Shown here: positions 34,058 to 44,092 of the stretch, one piece after another
Position numbering within the stretch: position 1 is the stretch's first letter
How the letters are laid out: each line of letters opens with the position of its first letter
Source: Apium graveolens
Taxonomy: Eukaryota; Streptophyta; Magnoliopsida; Apiales; Apiaceae
Length of the DNA: 64,000 nucleotides
Assembly: GCF_009905375.1 (NCBI RefSeq)
Contig: NC_133655.1
Span: 36,322,203-36,386,202 of the forward strand
Direction: 5' to 3'
Translations under genes and position numbers: made by a program
Notes under the pieces: generated by a model
Seen by the model: the letters and a program-made list of their open reading frames with translations, nothing else
Told to the model about the DNA's origin: nothing
The model's database searches: none

Positions 34058-35129
34058 CTAAGAGGGTGGGGTATCAGGAGGCGGATAAGCAGAGTCCTCA
34101 CTAAAAACGGGCCACTGGATGTCAGCTTCAAGGCCTCTGAAAGCAGTCCCAAGTACAAGGGTGAGCTCCTGAGCAAACCTACTCTGCGTCTCATATATCG
34201 CATCCATCCTCCTCGATAGCCTCCTATACTGGGCATCAGCCATCCCGGCACCCTCCTGAGCTCTAGAAGAGCCTGCCTCATCACGACCCGACCTAGCCAT
34301 GGTAGCATCAGCTGCTGGACGTCCTCCTAAAAGATGATAACCCAACCCATGCTCCTCGGGCTCTCCACCCGTCCACTCCTGCATTGCATTCAGTGTCGCT
34401 GAATCAATAGGAGCGGCCGGCATCTGCAACTGCTCGTGAGAAGGCCAATGAACTCCCACTGCTCGGCATAGCTTCGTGACAGTAGATGCATAAGGGATGT
34501 TCATATGCTTCGCTCCCCTCAAAAACTTCAGAATCCCTTGGTAGATGAACTCACCAAGGTCCACATAATACTCCTCATTCAAAATACTTCATAACAACCT
34601 TGCTCGTTCAACTATTCATTGCAATTGCCGGACAAGAACGATACTCGTTAGTTCCAGTCTTGAACTTCCAAACCGTGCCCGGCTGACAGAGAGTAGCACA
34701 AATCAAATCCAAATCAAACTCCTCGGAGGGCTTCTCATTTCAATTCTCCTCCGTGGGCTTCCGCTGTCGCTGTCCAATCACCCGGCGAATCACCTCCGGA
34801 TGATAATCCATAGTAAGCCCACGAACAACAGTACACCCATTCTTTTCAGCCTTTGCGTTCGCATAAAACTCGCGAACCACGCTCATTGGAACCGCCTCCG
34901 GCGACTCACAAAAAGAAATCCACCCCTTTTCAGCAATCATCAGCAACAACTCACCATCCCTCCCCGATGGTAAGAATCCCCTCTCCTTCACAATCGGCTT
35001 AGCCAGAAGCCTAGTATACTCCTCCTCAGCAGCCCTATCAAACAAACGAGGTATCGCAGCAGTTCCCCTCGAAGAATCAGCATTAGGAACGGTGCTGCTA
35101 TCAATAGTTCGTGATCTCTTGGGTGCCAT
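34058..35129 (-). pseudogene. Athila ORF3 (env-like position)
   Basis: The start MAPKRSRTID at 35129 is followed by an N-terminal domain (RLFDRAAEEEYTRLLAKPIVKERGF, with MDYHPEVIRRVIG) typical of the third ORF of plant Athila elements. A TGA near 34740, then TGA codons and a frameshift around 34580-34640, split it. The trace continues as EEYYVDLGEFIYQGILKFLRG...YASTVTKLCRAVGV and a Gly/Arg/Ala-rich end with RRMDAIYETQSRFAQEL. It ends at TAG 34058. No membrane helix or signal peptide is visible, so an envelope role is not supported by sequence. A TATA box lies about 100 bases upstream (35227-35234). Confidence 0.7.
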
Positions 35130-35226
35130 TGAAATTGAGAAAATGTGTTTAGGAGTTGTTTTTTTGAATATGGGAGAGAGTTTTAAGGTTTAAAGTATAT
35201 GGGAGAGTATATGGAGGAGTTGTAAG

Positions 35227-35234
35227 TATATATA
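35227..35234 (-). promoter_or_regulatory. TATA box upstream of Athila ORF3
   Basis: On the minus strand CCCTATATATACTTACA, a near-consensus plant TATA box, lies 98 bases upstream of the ORF3 ATG at 35129. It lies 163 bases downstream of a GC-rich four-unit repeat. The LTR has the same arrangement (42152-42160 and 42244-42326). Activity is inferred. Confidence 0.5.
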
Positions 35235-35397
35235 GGGTAGGGATTAAGGTTAGAAATTGATTAGGAGTGGGGTTTGAGGGAGAAAACGTGGGTTAATGGG
35301 AAAATAATTTGTGGGTTGTGGGTTTGTGTTTTTATTTTTTAATTTGCTGATTTTTTTGGATTTTTATAAGGCTAAAAAAATTTCAGACAATCGGAGG

Positions 35398-35477
35398 CTG
35401 AGCGGCCGCTCAGCAAAGCTGCGCGGGCGCCCAGCATCCTGAGCGGCCGCTCAGCAGAGCTGAGCGAGCGCCCAGAG
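35398..35477. repeat. GC-rich four-unit module upstream of Athila ORF3
   Basis: Four units of about 20 bp of the type CTGAGCGGCCGCTCAGCA, alternating with CTGCGCGGGCGCCCAGCAT. Several units are palindromes containing GCGGCCGC. It stands in otherwise AT-rich sequence. A related four-unit block lies in the Athila LTR at 42244-42326. Confidence 0.87.
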
Positions 35478-35571
35478 GGTGTTTGGAAAAAAAAAATTCT
35501 TGCCCAATTTTCTGATTTTTTGTGTGTTTTAGGATAGGTTACTAACTTCTAAGGGTTCCTATAATAACAAA

Positions 35572-35830
35572 TCTTGGGTTGCCTCCCAAGAAGCGCTTCT
35601 TTTACGTCATTAGCTTGACGTAGAGTACCTTGCTCAAGTTGACAATAGAACGGCACTAACCACTTCCCGGTTTTCCATGTCCCCATAGTAATGCTTCAAT
35701 CGCTCACCATTAACCTTGAATGCTTGGCCCGGATCATTCTCAAAAATCTCCACCGCTCCATGTGGAAACAAAGTTTTGACAATAAAAGGTCCAGACCACC
35801 TTGATTTCAACTTTCCAGGAAAAAGTCAGA
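35572..35830 (-). pseudogene. End of Athila pol and TTGGGAGGCAACCCA motif
   Basis: Beyond the TGA at 35826-35828 (Arg CGA expected) the frame continues with [14 protein letters not shown] and [25 protein letters not shown]. This is the integrase C-terminal region of Athila elements. The motif TTGGGAGGCAACCCAA near 35574-35590 follows; it is conserved just after pol in this lineage. Confidence 0.75.
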
Positions 35831-36800
35831 GACGAGAGTTGAATAAAAGAACTTGCTGCCCTAGCACAAATGAATTAGGATATAGCTTCCTGTTGTGCCA
35901 CCTTTTAACCTTTTCCTTGTACATTTTGTTGTTCTCGTAAGCTTGGATTCGAAATTCATCAAGTTCATTTAACTGAAGCATTCGCTTCTTCCCAGCTGCA
36001 TCTAGATCAAGGTTCAACTTCTTCAACGCCCAATAGGCCTTATGCTCAAGCTCCGCAGGTAAATGACATCCCTTGCCATAAACAAGTTGAAACGGGGACA
36101 TCCCAAGTGGAGTCTTGTATGCTGTTCTATAAGCCCAAACAGCTTCATCGAGCTTTAAAGACCAATCCTTCCTTGACGGACAAACAACTTTCTCTAGAAT
36201 GCGCTTGATCTCTCTATTAGACACTTCAGCTTAACCATTCATTTGCGGATGATAGGCGGTAGCAACACGATGATTCACATTATAGTGCTGCATCATAGAA
36301 GTGAACTTACGGTTGCAGAAATGCGACCCCTCATCACTTATGATTACTCGTGGCATTCCAAACCTTGTGAAAATCTGCTTATGAAGAAAATTCAACACTA
36401 CCTTTGCATCATTAATCGGTAGAGCCTTCACTTCTACCCATTTTGAGACATAATCGACTGCTAGCAAGATGTACTGATTATTGCAGGATGAGACAAATGG
36501 TCCCATAAAATCGATTCCCCAAACATCAAAGACCTCGACTTCAAGCATCACGTTTAACGGCATCTCATCTTTCCTCGTAAGATTCCCCACTCTTTGGCAA
36601 CGATCATACCTTAAAATGAACTGATGAGCATCCTTGAATAAAGTAGGCCAGAAAAAACCTGCTTGCGGAATACGAGCTGCTGTCTTTTCACCACCATAAT
36701 GTCCACCATAAACTGTGGAATGGCAGTCTCGTAATATCCCCTCCGTCTCACAGAATGGGATACATCTCCTGATGATCTGGTCAGCTCCTTGTCTAAACAA
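35826..36800 (-). pseudogene. Athila integrase
   Basis: The zinc-binding start (HSTVYGGHYGGEKTAARI...CQRVGN) and core are readable: DVWGIDFMGPF, ISDEGSHFCN and, after a TAA at 36231-36233 (Gln expected), [16 protein letters not shown] with the third catalytic acid. [27 protein letters not shown] follows, a family signature. It would insert the cDNA. It is inactive because of the stops at 36231 and 35826. Confidence 0.9.
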
Positions 36801-36826
36801 ATACGATTAATCCCACATGTACCCCT

Positions 36827-38605
36827 TCACCTCATGCAGAAACTTCTTCTTTTGAGAATACTGACAAGATAGTTCATAATTTCTGCGAACCATGGCTCTT
36901 CCTCCTGAACTGCGAACAACTGCTCATTCGGAAAAGATTCATTGATCAATGTCTTATCATGTGAAGTAGAATTGGGATTCTCTAATCTAGAGAGATGGTC
37001 AACTACTTGATTCTCAGTACCTTTTCGAACCTTAATCTCTAACTCAAATTCCTGTAGCAAGAGCACCCAACGAATAAGTCTAGGCTTCGAATCCTTCTTT
37101 GAGACCAAATAGCGAATGGCAGCATGATCAGTGAATACTGTCACCTTTGTCCCAAGCAGATAAGATCGAATTTTTTCGAAACCAAAGACTATAGCCAAGA
37201 GCTCCTTCTCAGTAGTGGTGTAGTTCATTTGAGCTCCATTTAGAGTCTTACTAGCATAGTAGACCACATGAAAAAGATTATTCTTGCGCTGCCCAAGAAC
37301 TGCTCCCACCGCATAATCACTCGCATCACACATCATCTCAAAAGGCTCTGTCCAATCAGGTGTCGTAATAATTGATGCAGTTATCAAACTCTTCTTGAGA
37401 GTCTCGAATACCGCCAAACATTCATCATCAAATTTGAAAGGCACATCCTTCTCGAGCAAGTTTCACAATGGCTTAGATATCTTCGAGAAGTCCTTAATGA
37501 AACGCCGATAAAAACCCGCAAGACCAAGAAAACTACGGATTCCTTTCACAGAAATAGGTGGTGGAAGATTTTCAATGACTCCCACCTTGGCTTTGTCCAC
37601 CTCAAGACCCTTGCTAGAGACCTTATGCCCGAGAATAATGCCTTCACGCACCATAAAGTGACATTTTTTCCAATTGAACACCAAATTAGTTTCCCCATAC
37701 CTTTTGAGCACCGCACGAAGATTATTCAAATATTCATCATAAGAATGTCCAAATACGGAGAAGTCGTCCATGAACACTTCGACATTATTTCCAATCATAT
37801 CAGAGAATATAGCCATCATACATCTCTGAAAAGTGGCGGGTGCGCCATATAAGCCAAACGAAACTCTGGGAAAAGCAAACGTGCCAAATGAACAAGTGAA
37901 GGTAGTCTTTTCTTGATCCTCTAGTGCAATGCAAATCTGATTATACCCCGAATACCCATCCAGAAGACAATAATACTCATGACCGGCCAACCTGTCAAGC
38001 ATCTGATCAATAAATGGAAGAGGGAAGTGATCCTTTCTTGTGGCCTTATTCAACTTTCTGTAATCCATGCATACCCTCCATCATGTGATTGTTCGAGTGG
38101 GGATGAGCTCGTTCTTCTCATTTGCTACCACAGTAATACCTCATTTCTTAGTTACACATTGCACGGGGCTCACCCAAGAACTGTCAGAAATAGGATATAT
38201 GATTCCTGCATCTAGCCACTTCAGAATTTCTTTCTTCACCACTTCTTTCATGATAGGATTAAGTCGTCGTTGTTGCTCAACAGTCGGCTTACTACCTTCC
38301 TCTAGCAGAATTTTATGCATGCAGTACGAAGGGTTGATCCCTTTGATATCTGTTATAGTCCATCCGATAGCCGATTTGAATTCTCTCAAGATCCTCAAGA
38401 GCTTGTCCTCCTCACTACCTGAAAGGTCAGATGTAATAATAACAGGCAAAGTAGATGCATCACCTAAAAAGGCATACCTCAAGTGTTCAGGCAATGGTTC
38501 AAGCTCCAAAGTAGGTGCTTCCTCAATAGATGGTTTGAGCTTTCCTTCCGCATTCTTGAGATCAGAAGTACCAAGAGATTCAAATGGCATGTCTAGTGAA
38601 AGCAT
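36827..38605 (-). pseudogene. Athila reverse transcriptase and RNase H
   Basis: The RT begins near 38605 (LPEHLRYAFLG; NPIMKEVVKKEILKWLDAGIIYPISDSSWVSPVQ). A stop at 38141-38143 and another near 38076 fall where Gly codons fit. It goes on with MDYRKLNKATRKDHFPLPFIDQML, YSGYNQICIA, VEVFMDDFSVFG (catalytic box) and FLGLAGFYRRFIKDFSKISKPL, then a TGA at 37463. RNase H has [29 protein letters not shown] and [11 protein letters not shown] frameshift around 36827 separates it from integrase. Confidence 0.9.
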
Positions 38606-39397
38606 TTAGATATTAGCATTTAGATATTGTAGTAGCTCATTGTTATCCTCATCATCACTGTCAAACTCCCCCACTAAGGCTTTCTCTAATACATCAGACA
38701 TTAGCATGTGATCAAGTTCTGAAGTTACCGCGGAATCAATCAAATCCACTTTTAAGCACTCCTCGTCTTCTGTAAGGAATTTCATCGCTTTGAATACATT
38801 GAATGTCACATGATCCTGCACCCTCATAGTAAGTTCACTTTTCTGCACATCTATCAAGGTATGGCCTATAGACAAGAAAGGTCTTCCCAAGATTATGGCG
38901 ATCTTCTTATCTTCCTCGAAATCCAAAATGACAAAGTCTGCAGGGAAGAAGAGCTTATCCACCTTTACTAACACGTCCTCCACTATGCCTCGAAGGTATA
39001 TAATAGAACGATCAGCCAATTATAGAGACATGTAGGTGGGCTTTGGATCAGGAAAATTCAACTTTTTGAAGATAGACAACGACATCAGATTGATGCTTGC
39101 TCCCAAATCGCATAGGCATTTGTCAAAAGACAACTTGCCAATGGTGCAAGGAATGGTAAAGCTACCTGGATCTTTAAGCTTTGGAGGTAATTTTTGTTGC
39201 AGCACATCACTACACTCTTCCGTTAGAGCAACGGTCTCAAGGTCATCCAGTTTCACCTTCCTTGAAAGAATACTATTCATGAATTTCGCATAACTAGGCA
39301 TTTGCTCCAGAGCCTCAGCGAAAGGTATGTTGATGTGAAGTTTCTTGAACACCTCCAGAAACTTACCGAACTGCTTATTCAGCTTTTGTGGTTGCAA
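38606..39397 (-). pseudogene. Athila protease region
   Basis: The upstream part (FGKFLEVFKKLHINIPFAEALEQMPSYAKFMN) leads to the active-site motif CDLGASINLMS. TAA at 39020-39022 falls in MSL-stop-LADRS, where Gln is expected. The second half reads FPADFVILDFEEDKKIAIILGRPFL and ends near 38606. The aspartic protease would process gag-pol. Confidence 0.87.
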
Positions 39398-39598
39398 TCT
39401 CTTAGGGAAAGGTGGTGGAGGATAGAGTTGTTTCTCCCCTGTATTACCCTCAGGCAGAGTGTGTTCAACAGTAGTCTTCCTTGGTTCCGCCGCTTTCTCC
39501 TTTTGCTTCTCTTCTTCATCAACAACTTCAGTTTCTCCGTCTTTTACTTTTTCAGCATCAGCAACTTTTCTAGACCTTAAGGTAATAGCTTTGACTTG
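39398..39598 (-). pseudogene. Acidic linker between Athila gag and protease
   Basis: A Lys/Glu-rich stretch in element orientation joining gag to the protease region, without a recognised domain. The family has a similar low-complexity linker here. Confidence 0.5.
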
Positions 39599-40975
39599 CT
39601 ATTTAGCTTCCTTCCTGCCTGGCACTTCAGTATCACTGGGAAGTATGTCAGGTTGACGATTGAGCACTGCATTGGCTATTTGACTGATTTGATTTTCCAA
39701 GGTCTTGATAGAAACAGCCTGACTTTTGCATAACAACTTGAGTTCCTCGAAATCAGCACTAGAAGGTGGAGCAACACCTCCTTGTTGAGGATATGATTGC
39801 CTTTTAGCATAATGCTGTGGTTGCTGGAATCCAGGTGGATTAAACTGTTTACTTATGCCTTGCTGATATGGTTGCTGAATAGCATTCTGAGTATTGATCC
39901 AGCTGAAATTGGGATGATTTCGGTTGTTAGGATGATAAGTAGCTGGCACAGGCTGTTGCGGTCGTTGATAATTGTTCACATACTGAACAGATTCATTAAC
40001 AAGAGAACATTGATCCGTAGCATGAGAACCTGCACAAAGATCACAGACCATAGCTATCAGATTGACTCCGTAGGTGGCTAAAGAATCGACCTTCAAAGAC
40101 AGCGCTTGGAGCTGCGCTACAATAGTTGTAGCTACATCAACTTCCAGAATACCTGCTACCTTCCCAGGCATCATCCTTTGAGTTGGGTTTTGATGCTCAT
40201 TTGCATCCATAATTTCAATAAGATTATAAGCCTCAGTATAGCTTTTGGCCCACAAGGCGCCTCCAGCTGCTGCATCGAGCATTGGCCGAGATTGGGCCCC
40301 CAAACCATTATAAAAACCAGTGATCACCATCCAGTCAGGCATACCATGGTGTGGACACGTTCTCAACATCTCCTTGTAACGCTCTCAAGCTTCGCACATA
40401 GATTCTATTGGTTGCTACGCAAACTGAGTAAGACCACTCCTCATAGCTGTAGTCTTCGCCATTGGATAGAACTTCACCAGAAACTTTTGCGCAAGATCTT
40501 GCCAAGTAGTGATGGACCCGGCTGGTTCAGAATGTAACCAGTCCTTAGCTTTATCCCTTAGAAAGAATGGAAAAAGCCTCAGCTTGATAGCCTCATCAGT
40601 AACACCATTATATTTGAAAGTACTACAGATCTCGACAAAATTCATGATATGCATGTTGGGGTCTTCCGTGGCAGCACCTCCGAAAGAAACAGAATTCTGC
40701 ACCATCTGAATAGTGCCCGGCTTGATTTCAAAAGTATTAGCCTGAATAAACGGATGAAGGATGCTTGACTGAATGTCATCAATTTTAGGCCGAGAAAAGT
40801 CCATAAGAGCTGGATTTGCCGCTGAAACTATACGATCACCCATGATTACCAGTTCTTTCTGCTCACTCTCTTTATCCGAATCTTCAAAATCCATCTTCTC
40901 CGGAATATCAAGAACTGAGTCTGTCTCCTCAGCCGTATCTAAAGTCCTCTTGTGAGTACAAGAAAGTGTTTGCAT
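39599..40975 (-). pseudogene. Athila gag
   Basis: Gag core motifs FEIKPGTIQMVQNSV, EDPNMHIMNFVEICSTFKYNGV, RLFPFFLRDKAKDWLHSEPAGSITTW and FLVKFYP are typical of Athila. TAG at 40415-40417 (Gln expected) and TGA at 40385-40387 (Trp expected) interrupt it. It then continues with LRTCPHHGMPDWMVITGFYNGL and a CDLCAGSHATDQC knuckle. A Gln/Pro/Asn-rich stretch and a coiled coil (LKLLCKSQAVSIKTLENQISQIANAV) lie near the end. It stops at TAG 39599. Confidence 0.9.
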
Positions 40976-41085
40976 AAACGCTCGCTAAAGTACCTGAAAC
41001 ACAACCGGAAACAATAAGTAACACGTCTTAATCAATGAGTCCTAACGACCACTGATAGTAAGTACATAAACTAAACAAATACGCT

Positions 41086-41107
41086 GATTCCCCGGCAGTG
41101 GCGCCAA
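41086..41107 (-). other. Primer binding site of Athila (tRNA-Asp type)
   Basis: On the minus strand TGGCGCCACTGCCGGGGA lies a few bases after the LTR end at 41113. Athila and Tat elements typically use TGGCGCCGTTGCCGGGGA; this copy differs at two bases. Confidence 0.88.
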
Positions 41108-42151
41108 AAACTTGTTAGGTGGAAAGACACGCGCTAATAATTCACGCAAGTATACACGTTCGCAAGTAATATAGAATAATTTCTAGTTCATTCCCACAGA
41201 CACTCAGACTAATTATGTTCAATTAACACTAACTCACCAATGTATGATTACTTCTCAATGTCAAGACAATAACACGTAGAATTGATTAACTAATTATTAA
41301 CTATAATTAACTACGAGAATTAAACACTTAATTAACACTTAAATTAATAATATTAAACACACATGAGATCATAACTTCACTACTACTTCCTTCAATAGTT
41401 ATTGTTATTACCCTTAGCATGTAACGGTGATGATATTAATCGAACAACACGAAACTGATAAAAGCCAACTTTCGTTGTACTAATACCATTCTACCAAGCA
41501 TCCACAATTAAGATAGAAGTTGAATAGGCATCAATTATGTTGAGACCCTATATGTCTACAGAATTTGATAACATAACGATTTAAGCACAAGTTATTCCTT
41601 ATGATTACACAGGGCAAGTAAAATGGTTAGAGTTACCCACTAATCATGTATACACATACACAAACCTATGCTAGCATGGCAAGTTCTAAACCTCAAGATC
41701 CACTGTCGCTTCACAAGAGATTAACACCCTATCTTATATGTTCACGACGCACATAAGACGAATAAGCGCAACATATACTAGATATCATACAATCATCACA
41801 CACTAAGGTATTAAACAACTAACTAAAGAATTCCATAGTAAATCCGTTACGACCCCATGATCACGATTAGCCCATGATAGAACTCATCGTCACCATGGGT
41901 TCATATGAAAACATGATAATAACACACAAGAATAACTAATAAAACTACTTATTAAAACCAGAGTACGTCACAAGAGTAATAAGGTTCAAAGTAAAGAAAA
42001 CTAGCATCCACTAATACAATGAATAAAAGAATCACAAGAAAACTATGCTTCCTCTTCTTCGTTGTGATGTGCTAAAACGGTCTTCTTCCTTCTCTCCTTG
42101 CTCCTCGATTGATACCACGATTCAACACACGTGAAACGTCTCTGAAAATTA

Positions 42152-42160
42152 CTTATATAG
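42152..42160 (-). promoter_or_regulatory. TATA box of the Athila LTR
   Basis: CTATATAAG on the minus strand, conserved in both LTR copies (also 33918-33926). It lies 83 bases downstream of the GC-rich module, and marks the likely start of the element transcript about 30 bases further on. Confidence 0.6.
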
Positions 42161-42243
42161 AAGCCCCACAAGTCCCAGCTATCTCAAAAGTCGGAAGTCC
42201 AACAGAAATAGAACTCTAAAAATCAGTGTTTTAATTTACGACC

Positions 42244-42326
42244 CTGAGCGGCCGCCCAACAATCCTGAGTGGGCGCTCAGCTTCCTGAGCGGCTGCCCAG
42301 CCAGGCTGAGCGGGCGCCCAGCACCT
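42244..42326. repeat. GC-rich four-unit module in the Athila LTR
   Basis: Four units of 20-21 bp of the type CTGAGCGGCCGCCCAGC, CTGAGTGGGCGCTCAGC, CTGAGCGGCTGCCCAGC, CTGAGCGGGCGCCCAGC. They match the module upstream of ORF3 (35398-35477) in unit length, number and sequence. Confidence 0.87.
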
Positions 42327-42605
42327 CACTGGAAAAATTATTATTTGGCTCCTGTTTTCTACTGCGTTCTGCTCCTAACTTCCCACTTGCAATGCCAAGC
42401 ATATACTTAGGCTTATTCCTGATGAAATCTCCCCTCAAACACAAGCAATACCCTGAAATGCACAAACACTAGAAAAACGCATCAAATACACAAAATACTT
42501 GATTTCAAGACATCAATACAAGCCATTATAAGACGTTCTAAGTGGTATAAAATGCCACTTATCAGCCTCCAAGGGTAAGCCTGATTATTGGTGAGACTGC
42601 GTAGC

Positions 42606-44075
42606 TGTATGAATAATTACGTGATAACTCAACACGAGAACAACACTAGAACATGACAGGTTAATAATACTACGACTACACAAGAAATCAAGATGAATGA
42701 AGACAAGGAAAATACAAAAAATCAAAAGATTAGAAGAAGGCTTAAAGTCTGTTTACAGGTCACTGAAAGAAGTTCATTAATATGTTCATGCCTCAATGAA
42801 GAATAAAGGTTAAAGACATTCAGGGTTTCAGAAGTGATGAAAATTCGGTGTATAAAGTGCTACCAGAAGATTTCAGTGTATTGGCATTGATTTAAGATAG
42901 ACAGAGTATGAAGCATAGGAATCTGAAGAATTGAAGACATGGTATAAACAGAGGTTAAAGAAGACAGTTGCAGTCTTGAAGTTATACTCATTGACATGAG
43001 CTCATTTATATGTTCAAGCATCGGTGAAGAACAGTGAATGAAGTGTTCAAGATTGTAGTGGCAATGAAGACGTTGTTTAAAGTATTAGAAAGGATTCCAG
43101 TGAAAGTACAGTTGTTTATTGACTGTCAGTGTTAGAAGCAATGGATATTCAACCAATCTGTATCAACTCAGAAACACAAGACAAATTGAATTAGGTTCTC
43201 TCAATGCTAGTTGTTTGTGAACCAGACCAGTGCACCAAACACCAGTATAAAATAAGGGATTTTAATTCAATTACAGAAGAAGGTGTTGATACAGTGAAGA
43301 ATGGCAAAATAGAAGCAAAATATTCTAAGACAGAAGACTTTTCACTCTGGTCGCCATAGAGCTCATGTGGTCGCCATAGAGCTCTTGTGGTCGCCATAGA
43401 GCTTCTGGGTCGCCATAGAGCTCAATTGGTCGCCATAGAACACTTGGTTGATTTTCCAGTGAATTATACAGCAGCAATTCAAGGATATTTATGGACACAA
43501 AGCTGCCACCTGTCCAAATGAATTGAAAGTCTACACAGAGAAGCAGAATATATAACAATCAAAATTATCATTTTTATTAGTGTTGTTCATCTTCTCTCTC
43601 ACGAGAGGTGATGAAAACAAGAAGCAAAGATTTATAGAGAAGCTCTGGCACCTTGGATATCCATTTAACTTCTCATCGGAGTAACGTTATAATGCCCGAT
43701 TTAACTCTTGTATATTCATAAGGGCATTATAATCGTTACCCGATAATTAAATCCTTAGACAAACAAAAGATAGATCATTGTTTAGAATTTGATTTGTAAA
43801 TCTTTGTAGTAGCTAGAAACTTTGTTGTTCTTAGATTGTAGCTGGTTAATTTATTTAACGGAGTGTAGCAACACCCCTCGAGGATTTATATATGATTATA
43901 TACTTCCCCGAATATCTTGTGTTCTTCATTTTATTGTTCCAAACACTATTCACCTCAAGAACACGAAACCACTAACCGAGCACTAAATCTTATATTCGCT
44001 AAAGATTCGAAAGAATTTTTAATTTAGTGATTATCATATTCAACCCCCCCTTCTATGATAATTCGAAATCTAACA
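42606..44075 (+). repeat. 5' LTR of element C
   Basis: About 1,470 bp. The end AACCCCCCCTTCTATGATA...AATCTAACA is clear. The start TGTATGAATAATTACG is placed by comparison with LTR A (both then read ATAACTC followed by CA-rich sequence and share GAAGAATAA, GAAGCAATGGAT and GTGAACCAGACCAGTGCACC). It holds the repeat at 43337-43440 and a TATATAA box at 43550-43556. Confidence 0.75.
43337..43440 (+). repeat. TCGCCATAGAGCTC repeats in U3 of LTR C
   Basis: Five units of about 20-22 bp of the type GGTCGCCATAGAGCTCNTGT. They are related to the GTCGCCACAGAG core of LTR A and of the spacer at 19893-20285. A TATA box follows about 110 bases downstream. Confidence 0.85.
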
Positions 44076-44076
44076 A

Positions 44077-44092
44077 TTTGTATCAGAGTTTG
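44077..44092 (+). other. Degenerate primer binding site of element C
   Basis: TTTGTATCAGAGTTTG just after the LTR end. It differs at two or three positions from TTGGTATCAGAGCTTG. Confidence 0.7.

Larger units (their letters stand above)
32879..42564 (-). mobile_element. Athila-lineage Ty3/gypsy retrotransposon, full-length but decayed
   Basis: 9,686 bp, TG...CA, flanked by GCCTC at 32874-32878 and 42565-42569. Minus strand order: 5' LTR (41113-42564), tRNA-Asp-type primer site, gag, protease, RT, RNase H, integrase, the conserved TTGGGAGGCAACCCA motif after pol, ORF3, truncated 3' LTR (32879-33975). At least ten in-frame stops or frameshifts break the genes. By-eye comparison of the shared 1,097 LTR bases gives about 30 differences, mostly transitions. 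Confidence 0.93.
41113..42564 (-). repeat. 5' LTR of Athila, complete
   Basis: 1,452 bp from TGTTAGGTGG to GCCACTTATCA (plus strand), followed by the GCCTC duplication. In element orientation it holds the GC-rich module (42244-42326), then a TATA box CTATATAAG (rc of 42152-42160), the expected order of a U3 promoter. Confidence 0.92.

Noticed and set aside
33919..34308. Second minus-strand frame overlapping Athila ORF3
   Set aside because: Out-of-frame shadow of the ORF3 trace at 34058-34582, extending into the LTR.
42244..42326. GC-rich block as a CpG island of a host gene
   Set aside because: It lies inside the Athila LTR, is a four-unit repeat, and has no host gene beside it.
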